A stretch of DNA of 64,000 nucleotides. It comes from Neoroseomonas eburnea. GTDB lineage: Bacteria > Pseudomonadota > Alphaproteobacteria > Acetobacterales > Acetobacteraceae. The DNA lies in the NCBI RefSeq assembly GCF_018129005.1, contig NZ_JAAEDL010000026.1, forward strand, positions 1-64,000, in the 5' to 3' direction. Of this stretch, positions 15,658 to 23,491 are shown piece after piece. The notes beneath the pieces were generated by a model that saw nothing but the letters and a program-made list of their open reading frames with translations, was not told the origin of the DNA and searched no databases. Positions within the stretch are counted from its first letter, which is position 1, and the number at the start of each line of letters is the position of its first letter. Made by a program: the position numbers and the translations under genes.

Positions 15658-18611
15658 TGCGGGTCGCCGCGATGGATGCCGGCCCCCCCGCGCCGGTGCC
15701 GGCCCGCAGGCGCCGGGCGAAGCGGCCGCGGACCGAGGTGGTGCATGCCCTCCCCGGCCGCTACCGCCTCGCGGATCGCCGGCTGCGCGGCGATGCCGAT
15801 GCGGCGGAGGCCGCACGCCTCGCCCTGCTCGGCGTGCCGGGGGTGACGCAGGCGAGCGCCTCCGCCGTGACCGGTACCGCGCTGGTCCGCTGCATACCCT
15901 CGGTCACCGCCAAGCGGCTCTGCGCCGTGCTGGGCGCGGCGCTTGGGGATCCTCCGCGGCCACGCGCGCTCTCCTCCGCCGCGGTGCAGGCCGACCCGGC
16001 AAGCGAAGCCCATGCCTGGCACGCCATGCCGGCGGCGGCGGTCGCCGCAGCGCTCGGCTGCGCGCCGAAGCGCGGCCTGCCACCCGCCGAGGCCGCCGCG
16101 CGCCTCGCCGCCGGCGGGCCGAACCTGCTGGCGCGCGCCGAGGCGCGCTCCGCCGCCGCCATCTTCGCCGAGCAGCTCACCTCCGTCCCGGTCGCGCTGC
16201 TCGGAGCCTCGGCGCTGGTCTCGGTGGCCACCGGCGGACTCGCCGATGCGCTTGCCATCGGCGCCGTGGTTCTGCTCAACGCCGGCATCGCCACCACCAC
16301 CGAACGATCCGCCGAACGCACCATCCAAGGCCTGTCGGACGTCTCGCCCGCGCCGGTGCCGGTCATCCGCGGCGGCCGGCGCATGATGCTGGAGGTCGCG
16401 GGCATCGTGCCAGGCGACCTGATCCTGCTCGAACCCGGCACGCTGGTGCCGGCCGATGCCCGGCTGATCACGGCCACCGACCTCACGCTGAACGAAAGCG
16501 CCCTGACCGGCGAAAGCCTGCCCATCGTCAAGGATGCGGATGCCGGCGTGGCGGTGGTCGCCCCCCTCGCCGAGCGCCGCAGCATGGTGTTCCGCGGCAC
16601 CGCCGTGACGGGCGGCTCGGGCCTCGCCATCGTGACCGCCACCGGCAGCGCGACCGAGATCGGCCGCATCCAGGCGCTTCTCGGCGACCTGCGCCCCCCG
16701 CAGACGCCGATCGAGCGGCAACTGGGCGAGGTCGGGCGCGAGCTCATCATCGTCAACGGCGCGATCTGCGCCGCCGTGGCGGGCATCGGGCTGCTGCGCG
16801 GCCAGCCCTGGCAGGCGATTCTGCGCAGCGCCATCAGCCTGGCCGTCGCCGCCGTGCCGGAAGGGCTGCCGGCGGTGGCCACCACCACGCTGGCGCTCGG
16901 CATCCAGGACATGCGGGAGAAGCAGATCCTGGTCCGACGCCTGGACGCGGTGGAGACGCTCGGCGCCGTGGAGGTGGTCTGCCTCGACAAGACCGGCACG
17001 CTGACCGCAAACCGCATGGCGGCCGCCGCGCTGCACCTGGACGGCGCGCTGCTCGCGCCGGAAGCGCTCGTCGGTGCCCGCCGCGCGGTCGCCGTCGCGC
17101 TGCTGGAAGCCGCGACGCTGTGCAGCGATGTCGAGGAGACCGGCGACGTCCTCGCCGGATCACCGACGGAGACGGCGCTGGTGCGCGCGGGGCTGGAACT
17201 CGGCCTCGACCCCGCCGCGCTGCGCAGCCGCTGGCCGAGGAAGCAGACGGTGCCGCGCGCCGAGGGCCGCAAGCGCATGGCGACGCTGCATCGCGGCCGC
17301 AACGGCACGCTGCTCGCGGTCAAGGGCGACCCGGCGGAGGTGCTGGCGCGCTGCACGAAGCGGCTGACCGCCGCGGGCGAGGTGCCGCTGGACCACGCGG
17401 CGCGCTCCGCGATCATCGCCGCCAACGACCGCATGGCGGCGCAGGCGCTGCGCGTGCTCGGCGTCGCGCGGCGGGACGGCGGCGGCGACCCGCATGACGA
17501 GCGGGACCTGACCTGGCTCGGCCTCGCCGGGCTTGCCGATCCGCTGCGGCCGGGCGCCGCGGAGGCGATCCGCGCCCTGCACGTCGCCGGCATCCGCACC
17601 ATGATGATCACCGGCGACCAGAGCGCCACCGCCTACGCCATCGCCAAGGAACTCGGCATGCCGCGCGACGGCGAGGTGCGCGTGCTGGAAGCGGGCGCGC
17701 TGCGCGACCTGCCGCCGGAGGCGCTGGCCGCCCTCGCCCCGCAGGCGGACGTCTTCGCCCGCGTCAGCCCGGCCAACAAGCTGCAGATCGTGCGCGCGCT
17801 GCAGGCCTCGGGGCAGATCGTCGCCATGACCGGGGACGGCATCAACGACGGCCCCGCTCTGCGCGCCGCGGAGATCGGCATCGCCATGGGCGGCGGCGGC
17901 ACCGACGTCGCGCGGGAGGTGGCGGACATCGTGCTCGCCACCGACGAGCTCGGCGGGCTGCTCGAGGCGGTGGCCCTCGGCCGCGCGACCTACGCCAACA
18001 TCCGCAAGGTGCTGCGCTACCTGGTCGGCACCAATGCGTCGGAGACGATGCTGATGCTCGGCGCCGCCATCGCCGGCCTGCCCGAGCCGCTGAACCCGAT
18101 GCAGCTGCTGTGGCTGAACCTGATCTCGGACCCGCTGCCCGCGCTGGCGCTGGGGCTGGAGGCGCCGGAGCCCGACGTGCTGGAACAGTTGCCGCACGAC
18201 CCGCGCGCCCCGATCCTTTCCCCGGACGATTTCCGCCGCCTGCTGCGCGAGGGCGCCGTTATGGGCACGGCGGCGCTGGTCTCCGCCATCGGCGCGCCGC
18301 CCGGCGTCGCCTTCCACGGGCTGACGCTGGCGCAGTTGGCGCACGCTTTCCTCTGCCGCTCGGAGACCCATGGGCTGCTCGGTGCAGACCGGCCGCCGAC
18401 GAACCCCAAGCTGCTCGGCGCCATCGGGTTGTGCGTGGCGCTGCAGGCGGCGGCGCAGGGCGTCGGGCCGCTGCGGCGGCTGCTCGGCCTCGGCCCGCTC
18501 GGCCCGGCCGGATGGCTGGGTGTCGCGGCGACGGCCCTTGCGCCGCTCGCGGTCAACGGGATGATCTCGGCGATGCCGCGGCGCCCGCGGCAGGGGGGCG
18601 CGCATGCGTGA
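15657..18611 (+). CDS. P2-type cation-transporting ATPase with N-terminal HMA2-like domain
   Basis: 984 residues. About 25-95 is an HMA2-like domain (VVHALPGRYRLADRRLRGD, GVPGVTQASASAVTGTALVRC) lacking the CxxC of true HMA domains. The ATPase core follows: LNESALTGESLPI (actuator), AVPEGLPAVATTTLALG (TM4 PEGLP motif), CLDKTGTLTANRM, MITGDQSATAYAIA, MTGDGINDGPALRAAEIG, and LWLNLISDPLPALALGLE near the end. The PEGLP and DPLP signatures place it with SERCA/PMCA-like or Mg2+/Ca2+-type P2 pumps, not P1B metal pumps. It overlaps the MgtE-like gene by one base and the SAM-synthetase paralogue by eight. The transported ion is unknown. Confidence 0.88.
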   Translation: MRVAAMDAGPPAPVPARRRRAKRPRTEVVHALPGRYRLADRRLRGDADAAEAARLALLGVPGVTQASASAVTGTALVRCIPSVTAKRLCAVLGAALGDPPRPRALSSAAVQADPASEAHAWHAMPAAAVAAALGCAPKRGLPPAEAAARLAAGGPNLLARAEARSAAAIFAEQLTSVPVALLGASALVSVATGGLADALAIGAVVLLNAGIATTTERSAERTIQGLSDVSPAPVPVIRGGRRMMLEVAGIVPGDLILLEPGTLVPADARLITATDLTLNESALTGESLPIVKDADAGVAVVAPLAERRSMVFRGTAVTGGSGLAIVTATGSATEIGRIQALLGDLRPPQTPIERQLGEVGRELIIVNGAICAAVAGIGLLRGQPWQAILRSAISLAVAAVPEGLPAVATTTLALGIQDMREKQILVRRLDAVETLGAVEVVCLDKTGTLTANRMAAAALHLDGALLAPEALVGARRAVAVALLEAATLCSDVEETGDVLAGSPTETALVRAGLELGLDPAALRSRWPRKQTVPRAEGRKRMATLHRGRNGTLLAVKGDPAEVLARCTKRLTAAGEVPLDHAARSAIIAANDRMAAQALRVLGVARRDGGGDPHDERDLTWLGLAGLADPLRPGAAEAIRALHVAGIRTMMITGDQSATAYAIAKELGMPRDGEVRVLEAGALRDLPPEALAALAPQADVFARVSPANKLQIVRALQASGQIVAMTGDGINDGPALRAAEIGIAMGGGGTDVAREVADIVLATDELGGLLEAVALGRATYANIRKVLRYLVGTNASETMLMLGAAIAGLPEPLNPMQLLWLNLISDPLPALALGLEAPEPDVLEQLPHDPRAPILSPDDFRRLLREGAVMGTAALVSAIGAPPGVAFHGLTLAQLAHAFLCRSETHGLLGADRPPTNPKLLGAIGLCVALQAAAQGVGPLRRLLGLGPLGPAGWLGVAATALAPLAVNGMISAMPRRPRQGGAHA

Positions 18612-19785
18612 CGGCATGATCTTCACCTCGGAATCGGTGACGCCGGGCCATCCGGACAAGCTCTGCGACCGCATCAGCGATGCCGCGGTGGATGCCTTCC
18701 TGCACCAGGACCCGCGCGCGCGCGCCGTGGTGGAATGCGCGGTGGCGACCGGCATCGTCTTCATCGCGGCGCGCTTCGCCGCCGATGCGGTGGTGGACCT
18801 GCCCAGCCTGGCCCGCGGCGTGATCGCCGAGGCGGGCTATGTGGGTGAAGGCTTCGACGCGCGCACCTGCTCGATCCTGACCAGCATTTCCGAACTCCCG
18901 GCCGAGGAGCGCGCGCCGCACGAGCACGACGCCGACGAGGAACATGAGCTCGAAGCCCTCAGTGCCACCGAGCAGGCCAATGTCTTCGGCTATGCCACCG
19001 ACGAGACTGAGCAGCTGATGCCCGCGCCGCTGGTCATCGCGCACCGCCTGGCCCGCGCGCTGGACACGGCGCGGGGGGCACTGACCTGGCTGGCGCCCGA
19101 CGGCAAGACGCAGGCCGGCGTGCTGTACGGCGCGGGCGGCGCGGCGGAACTCGCCTCCGTCGCGCTGACCGTGGCGACGATGCCGGGCGCGCCCCGCGCC
19201 GCGGTCCTGGCCGACGCGCTGCGCGAGCAGGTGGTGGTGCCCGCGCTTGCCGGCGCGCCGCTGGGACTGACCGCGAGGACCGAGTTGCATGTGAACGCCG
19301 GCGGCCCCTTCGCCGTCGGCGGTCCCGCCCGCCATGCCGGGCTGACGGGCCGCAAGAACGGCATCGACACCTATGGCGAGGCGGCGCGGCAATCCGGCGC
19401 CGCGCTGTCGGGCAAGGATCCCTCCCGCATCGACCGCATCGGCGCCTATGCCGCGCGGCATGCGGCGAAATGCGTGGTCGCCGCCGGGCTGGCGCGGCGC
19501 TGTGAGGTGCATCTCGGCTATGTCATCGGCCATGCGCGGCCGGTCAGCGTCGCGGTGGAGTGCTTCGGCACGGCCACCATCGCCGAGGAGGAAATCGCCC
19601 GCCGCATCGCCGAGACCTTCGACTTCCGCCCCGCCGCGATCGAGCGCCGCTTCGCCCTGCGCGCGCGCGCGCATGCCGCGGATGCGGGCGGCTTCTTCCG
19701 GCCATTGGCGGTCTACGGCCAGATGGGGCGTGAGGACCTCGGCGTGCCCTGGGAGGACACGGCCGAGGCGGCGCTTCTGCGGTAG
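18604..19785 (+). CDS. Divergent S-adenosylmethionine synthetase paralogue
   Basis: 393 residues, the usual MAT length. Intact features: ESVTPGHPDKLCDRISDAAVDA (ATP/methionine site), NVFGYATDETEQLMPAP (flexible loop region), APDGKTQ, GLTGRKNGIDTYGE, GAALSGKDPSRIDRIGAYAARHAAK, and LARRCEVHLGYVIGHARPVSV. Differences: GGPxGDxGLTGRK has become GGPARHAGLTGRK, so the acidic residue that contacts methionine is lost, and QG before the FGYA loop reads QAN. It starts inside the P-type ATPase gene (ATGCGTGA overlap), so it is translationally coupled. It probably belongs to this operon rather than serving as the housekeeping metK; whether it still makes SAM is uncertain. Confidence 0.82.
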   Translation: MRDGMIFTSESVTPGHPDKLCDRISDAAVDAFLHQDPRARAVVECAVATGIVFIAARFAADAVVDLPSLARGVIAEAGYVGEGFDARTCSILTSISELPAEERAPHEHDADEEHELEALSATEQANVFGYATDETEQLMPAPLVIAHRLARALDTARGALTWLAPDGKTQAGVLYGAGGAAELASVALTVATMPGAPRAAVLADALREQVVVPALAGAPLGLTARTELHVNAGGPFAVGGPARHAGLTGRKNGIDTYGEAARQSGAALSGKDPSRIDRIGAYAARHAAKCVVAAGLARRCEVHLGYVIGHARPVSVAVECFGTATIAEEEIARRIAETFDFRPAAIERRFALRARAHAADAGGFFRPLAVYGQMGREDLGVPWEDTAEAALLR

Positions 19786-19811
19786 GCCAGCGGGCCGCGG
19801 CGCAGGCCGCC

Positions 19812-20663
19812 TCAGCGGCGGCGGGCGGGGGTGGTCCGGCTGCCGGAACGGCGCTTGGCGACACGCTTCCCGGCGGCGGCGCGGGACTCGCCCGCCGGCT
19901 TCACGGCGGCCTTGGCCGGGGCCTTCTTCGCCGGCGCCCCGGCGGCGGCCTTCGCGCGGGGCTTGGCCGGCGCTTTCGCGGCCGCCTTCGGCCGTGGCCT
20001 GGCCGGCGCCTTGGCTGCCGCCTTCGGCCGTGGCCTGGCCGGCGCCTTTGCCGCCGCCTTCGCCGGCGACTTGCGTGGAGCCCGCGTGCCGGCGGGTTCG
20101 GGCGCCGGCACGGGCGAGCGCACCAGCGCCAGTGCGCGCTCGGCCATCTCCCGCGCCATGCCGACCGCGGCGAGGCCCGCCTGCACGGTGGCATCGGCAG
20201 CCGCGGCGACGATCCGCGCGGCATCGTCCCGTGTCGCCACCGCTGCTTCCGCCGCACCCGCCAGGGCACGGTTCACCGCCGAGGCGGCCTCGCCGCCCGC
20301 GCCCACCGCGCCCTCGGCGATGGCGCGCGTCACGGCGACGGCAGCGCTCGCGGCATCCGTCCCGGCATCGGCGGCGCCGAGCGCAGTGCCTTTGGCGACG
20401 GCGCGCGCCGCCACCAGCACGTCGGCGCCGGCGCCCACCACGATGCCCAGGACGGCCTTGGCCTGGACAGCGACGGCCTCCGCCGCCTCGGTCGCCGTCC
20501 CGCCCGGGTGGCGCAAGGCCTGCGCGACGGTAGCGCGGATCCTCTCGGCCAGCGCGTCCTCGGCGGTCTGCACGGCGAGGGCCGCGCTCACCAGCGCCTG
20601 CTCGGCCTCGCGCGGAGCAGCGACGCGCGGCTTCGCCGTGCGGCGCTTCGGGGTCGTCGCCAT
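19812..20663 (-). CDS. Histone-H1-like protein with helical N-terminal domain and KPA-rich tail
   Basis: 283 residues from ATG 20663. A short basic start (ATTPKRRTAKPRVA) is followed by about 160 residues of Ala-rich amphipathic helix with heptad-like spacing, similar in character to phasins or apolipoprotein-like proteins. From about residue 195 the tail is a Lys/Ala/Pro/Arg repeat (KAAAKAPARPRP units of 12 residues) like eukaryotic H1 or bacterial Hc1/AlgP tails, which bind DNA. There are no hydrophobic membrane segments. The stop lies 26 bp from the convergent SAM-synthetase paralogue, and the HMA2 gene upstream ends five bases away. The role is unknown; possibly a scaffold or nucleoid-binding component of the same module. 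Confidence 0.6.
   Translation of the reverse strand: MATTPKRRTAKPRVAAPREAEQALVSAALAVQTAEDALAERIRATVAQALRHPGGTATEAAEAVAVQAKAVLGIVVGAGADVLVAARAVAKGTALGAADAGTDAASAAVAVTRAIAEGAVGAGGEAASAVNRALAGAAEAAVATRDDAARIVAAAADATVQAGLAAVGMAREMAERALALVRSPVPAPEPAGTRAPRKSPAKAAAKAPARPRPKAAAKAPARPRPKAAAKAPAKPRAKAAAGAPAKKAPAKAAVKPAGESRAAAGKRVAKRRSGSRTTPARRR
19965..20060 (-). repeat. In-gene tandem repeat coding for the KAAAKAPARPRP tail
   Basis: Near-identical 36-bp units (plus strand GCCGCCTTCGGCCGTGGCCT followed by GGCCGGCGCC) repeat about 2.5 times and code for the basic tail of the histone-H1-like protein. Such repeats easily change copy number, so tail length may vary between strains. Confidence 0.65.
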
Positions 20664-20668
20664 GGGGC

Positions 20669-21094
20669 TCACTCCTCGGGGGTGGGCTGCGTCGCGCCGC
20701 GCAGCAGGCTGCCGGCGTACCACAGCAGGGTCGCCGCCGGCGGCAGCACGGCTCCGCGTGCGGCCTGCAGCAGCGCGAGCAGGCCGAAGGCCGCGGCGCC
20801 GAGCGGCGCGAGTTGCGCCGCCGATGCCGCGTGCCCCTGGTCCGGGACGGGCTGCGCGGCGCGGAACAGGCCTTCCCGCGCCGCGGCGGCGAGTACGGTT
20901 TCCGCATCGCCGCGGAACCGCAGCAGCAGCCCGGCGGTGAGCGGCGTGCCGGCGGCGCCCGTCACGCCCGGCAGCATCAACGCCCGCTGGGCCAGTCGCG
21001 CGAAGAAGGCCGCATCGTCGCGATGGGCAGGCAACCGCAGCCGCATCCGTCCCGCCACGGCGGAGACGACAACGGCCTGCGGCAGATCAGGCAT
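20669..21094 (-). CDS. HMA2-domain protein
   Basis: 141 residues from ATG 21094. The N-terminal half (about 5-80) reads QAVVVSAVAGRMRLRLPAHR, AFFARLAQRALMLPGVTGAAGTPLTAGLLLRF and resembles the HMA2-like domain at the N-terminus of the P2-type ATPase at 15657-18611 (HALPGRYRLADRR..., GVPGVTQASAS). The C-terminal half is hydrophobic (AAAFGLLALLQAARGAVLPPAATLLWYAG), with one or two membrane segments. It overlaps the DUF5132 gene by eight bases. HMA2, DUF5132 and P2-ATPase genes recur together in some bacteria; the common job is not established. Confidence 0.7.
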   Translation of the reverse strand: MPDLPQAVVVSAVAGRMRLRLPAHRDDAAFFARLAQRALMLPGVTGAAGTPLTAGLLLRFRGDAETVLAAAAREGLFRAAQPVPDQGHAASAAQLAPLGAAAFGLLALLQAARGAVLPPAATLLWYAGSLLRGATQPTPEE

Positions 21095-21404
21095 CGGCGG
21101 TGGCCTTCGCCCCTGCGCGCACCCGCTTGCGTGCCGGGGCGCGCTTCGCCCGCGCCGGCTTGGGCGGCGGCGGTTCCGCGGCCGCGGCGATCTCGGCCTG
21201 CGCTTCGGCATAGAGGTCCTCGACCGTCTCCGCCGCTTCGGCCGCGGCGCTGCGCGCGGCGGTGCCGGCGGCGATCGCGAGCTTCAGCCCCGCGCGCAGG
21301 ACCGGACGCAGATTGCGCGATGCCTCCGGCGCGAGGGCGGGTGCCACGATCGCCGCACCCGCACCCGCAGCGACGCCAGCGAGAAAAAGCAAGAGAGGCG
21401 GCAT
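21087..21404 (-). CDS. DUF5132-like small membrane protein
   Basis: 105 residues. The N-terminal hydrophobic stretch (PPLLLFLAGVAAGAGAAIVAPAL) and the following LRPVLRAGLKLAIAAGTAARSAAAEAAETVEDLYAEAQAE match the DUF5132 pattern: glycine-rich membrane hairpin, APxLxPxxRPxxKxxxK, acidic DLxAEA helix. The C-terminal 30 residues are a basic Lys/Arg/Pro-rich tail, like that of the neighbouring H1-like protein. It is the first gene of the three-gene minus-strand set (DUF5132, HMA2, H1-like). The function is unknown; a membrane anchor for an assembly is one possibility. Confidence 0.7.
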   Translation of the reverse strand: MPPLLLFLAGVAAGAGAAIVAPALAPEASRNLRPVLRAGLKLAIAAGTAARSAAAEAAETVEDLYAEAQAEIAAAAEPPPPKPARAKRAPARKRVRAGAKATADA

Positions 21405-21500
21405 GGGACGCGATCCTGATGTCCTTCGTGGGCGCGTTGCCCGTCAACCGTGGCGGAAGCTACTCTCGCCGCGTCATTCTGCGAAAGGGGTCGCCGGCGC

Positions 21501-21743
21501 ATGTCGAAGAAGACGAAGGATGACGAGGCCAACACGACGGGCGCCAAGGTGGCCGCGACGGTGATGCTCTCGCTCGGGCGCAGCAAGGCCACGCACGAGT
21601 TCGAGGAAGTGTCGGTTTCCACCGACGACCCCGCACATGTCACGGTTCTCCTGTCGTCTGCGGATGGCCGGAAGATCGCGGTGATGTTGCCGCGTGCAGA
21701 GGTGAAGCGGCTGCTCTCCTGGCGGATGATCATGTCCTTGTAG
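21501..21743 (+). CDS. Small hypothetical protein
   Basis: 80 residues from ATG 21501 with AAAGGGG upstream. The start is hydrophilic (SKKTKDDEANTTGAKVAATVMLSLGRSKA), then a predicted beta-rich body (EEVSVSTDDPAHVTVLLSSADGRKIAVMLPRAEVKRLLSW). There is no membrane segment or known motif. It is divergent from the DUF5132 gene. No family recognised. Confidence 0.6.
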   Translation: MSKKTKDDEANTTGAKVAATVMLSLGRSKATHEFEEVSVSTDDPAHVTVLLSSADGRKIAVMLPRAEVKRLLSWRMIMSL

Positions 21744-21949
21744 CGATGCGGACAACGGCCCAGGGAACGAATGACACTTTGATGAATTTCGTCGTTCGGG
21801 CGCCACGGCGTGCCTGGTGCCGCGCTCGCCATGAGCTGAACCGGAGATCGCCCTGAACGCCGCCTGCGTTTCCGGATGCTTCTCGGGAAGTCCGGCGGAT
21901 GTGCCCCATGCGAAGGAAATCCACACCCAGGCGCGATCCGTCCTGGTCT

Positions 21950-22056
21950 TAGAGCAGATCCCGATCAGGTGGAATCACCTGATCGGGCAAAGACGCTCGC
22001 GAAAACAAGAGGCTGGAGCGGTTGCCGTGAGCCAAGGCGAACGGAAACCGCTCTAG
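21950..22056 (+). repeat. 107-bp two-hairpin dispersed repeat, copy 2
   Basis: Complete copy with a perfect left stem-loop (CCCGATCAGGTG-GAAT-CACCTGATCGGG) and right hairpin GAGCGGTT...AACCGCTC. It has the same length and orientation as the copy at 4265-4371, with about ten base differences. Its terminal CTAG provides the TAG stop of the minus-strand fragment at 22053. Confidence 0.92.
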
Positions 22057-22196
22057 ATGCCCTGCCTGCCGCGGCGGCGCAGTTGCACGAACTCGCTCTC
22101 GTCACGCGCGACACAGCCGAAATGCGCGCTCCCGAAGCGCGGACATGGCATCCATTCGCCGAACCCGTGGAGCAGGGACAGCGTCCCACGCCGCAT
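22053..22196 (-). pseudogene. Possible gene fragment truncated by repeat copy 2
   Basis: Minus-strand frame of 47 residues from ATG 22196 with non-biased composition: GFGEWMPCPRFGSAHFGCVA, then RDESEFVQLRRRGRQGI. Its TAG stop is formed by the end of the 107-bp repeat, so the original protein may have continued. The residue mix (Trp, Phe, Cys, His, Met) is unlike the Arg/Pro/Ala shadow frames around it. No family recognised; it may not be translated. Confidence 0.35.
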
Positions 22197-22416
22197 GATG
22201 CTGCGGCCCGCCGGCCATCCCGGGTGCGACCTCGCGCCACCATCGACGCCGCGCAAACCGCCCGCCGCGCTCGGGGTCCCGGGTCACCGAGGCCCGGCCG
22301 CGTCTGACCGCCGCGGCAGCGATGTCGGCCCTTGAGACGATGCACCGTCCTCGGTGATCCTCATGGTCCGGAAATCGCGCGCCCACCGGCGCCGGTTGAC
22401 GCAGCGGAGGCACGGG

Positions 22417-23400
22417 ATGGATGGTTTCGACCGGGTCGGCGCCCCGGCCGGCTTCGTCCGGTCCTTCACGGACCCCGACGAGTTCGCGGCGGCACTGCCG
22501 AACATGCGGAGCGAATACCTGCCCCTGCCGGGCGCGGAGCGCTTCGGGGTGCGGGTGCGGCGCCTGGTGCTTGGCTCGATGATCGCGCAGACGCTGCAGA
22601 CCCGCGGGCCCCTCCTGGGTCGCGGCGAAGTGCGGGTCGGCATGATGGGGCTCCTGGTCCGCATGAACGGGGCCGGCGAGGCGCCTCAGGTCGGCGGGGT
22701 GCCGGTCGCCCCCTGGCAAGGCGTGCTGCTGACGGGCGGCGGGGATTTCCTGGCCAGGGTCGCGCCGCCGCATGGCTGGGCCGCCTTCGCGCTGCCGATG
22801 GAGACGCTGGCACCGCTCGTCGACGAGGCCTTTCTGCGCCCAGGCGCTGTGCGCCTGCTGGACCTGCCGGCGCAACCGCTGCAAGTGTTGCGCGCCGACA
22901 TCGGCGCGGCAGCCGGAATGGCGGCCAGGGGCGCTGAGGCCTTGCCCCGGCCTGAGGACGCGCTTGGCCTCGCCCGCGCGCTGCGCGAGCATCTCGCCAC
23001 CCTTCTCGCCGGCGGCACGGAGGACGCGCGGGGGCGCGCAACCGGCCGCGCCATGCGGATCGTTCGCGATGCGCAGGACGTCCTGGCGGATCACCCGACG
23101 AGGGCGGTGTACCTCGAGGACCTCTGCGCCGCGCTCAGTGTCGCGCCGCGCACACTGACCAACGCCTTCGGCGCGGTGCTCGGTGTCGGCCCGGCCACCT
23201 ACCTGAAGCTGCGGCGCCTCAAGCTGGTTCGCCGCGCCTTGCTCGCTGGCGGGCGCGGCCAGGACCTGGTGAAGAGCGCGGCGCTCGGGCACGGCTTCTG
23301 GCATCTCGGGCACTTCGCGCATGACTACCGCGCGCTGTTCGGCGAGTTCCCGTCGGAAACCTTGGCGCGCCGGGACGGGCGGTCGGCGCATTCGGGATAG
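22417..23400 (+). CDS. AraC-family transcriptional regulator
   Basis: 327 residues from ATG 22417. The N-terminal 210 residues form a ligand/cupin-like AraC-binding type domain (PNMRSEYLPLPGAERFGVRV, VPVAPWQGVLLTGGGDFLARV). The C-terminal 100 residues hold the double helix-turn-helix: VYLEDLCAALSVAPRTLTNAF, then GVGPATYLKLRRLKLVRRALL, and ALGHGFWHLGHFAHDYRALFGEFPSETL, the AraC signature. It likely regulates the downstream sulfatase gene, which begins 92 bp after its stop on the same strand. The effector is unknown. Confidence 0.88.
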   Translation: MDGFDRVGAPAGFVRSFTDPDEFAAALPNMRSEYLPLPGAERFGVRVRRLVLGSMIAQTLQTRGPLLGRGEVRVGMMGLLVRMNGAGEAPQVGGVPVAPWQGVLLTGGGDFLARVAPPHGWAAFALPMETLAPLVDEAFLRPGAVRLLDLPAQPLQVLRADIGAAAGMAARGAEALPRPEDALGLARALREHLATLLAGGTEDARGRATGRAMRIVRDAQDVLADHPTRAVYLEDLCAALSVAPRTLTNAFGAVLGVGPATYLKLRRLKLVRRALLAGGRGQDLVKSAALGHGFWHLGHFAHDYRALFGEFPSETLARRDGRSAHSG

Positions 23401-23491
23401 CGATAGTCTACGACGAGGGCCGGCAGTCCGGTGCATCATTTCCTGACGGCCCGCGGAAGGCGGCGGGCTGTTGTCGCGACGGAGGCCGAAC

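Larger units (their letters stand above)
21744..22416. other. Gene-poor region with repeat copy 2
   Basis: About 670 bp. It holds the complete 107-bp repeat (21950-22056) and a possible 47-residue minus-strand gene fragment (22053-22196). The remaining sequence shows only low-complexity high-GC frames; no other gene is supported. Confidence 0.55.
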
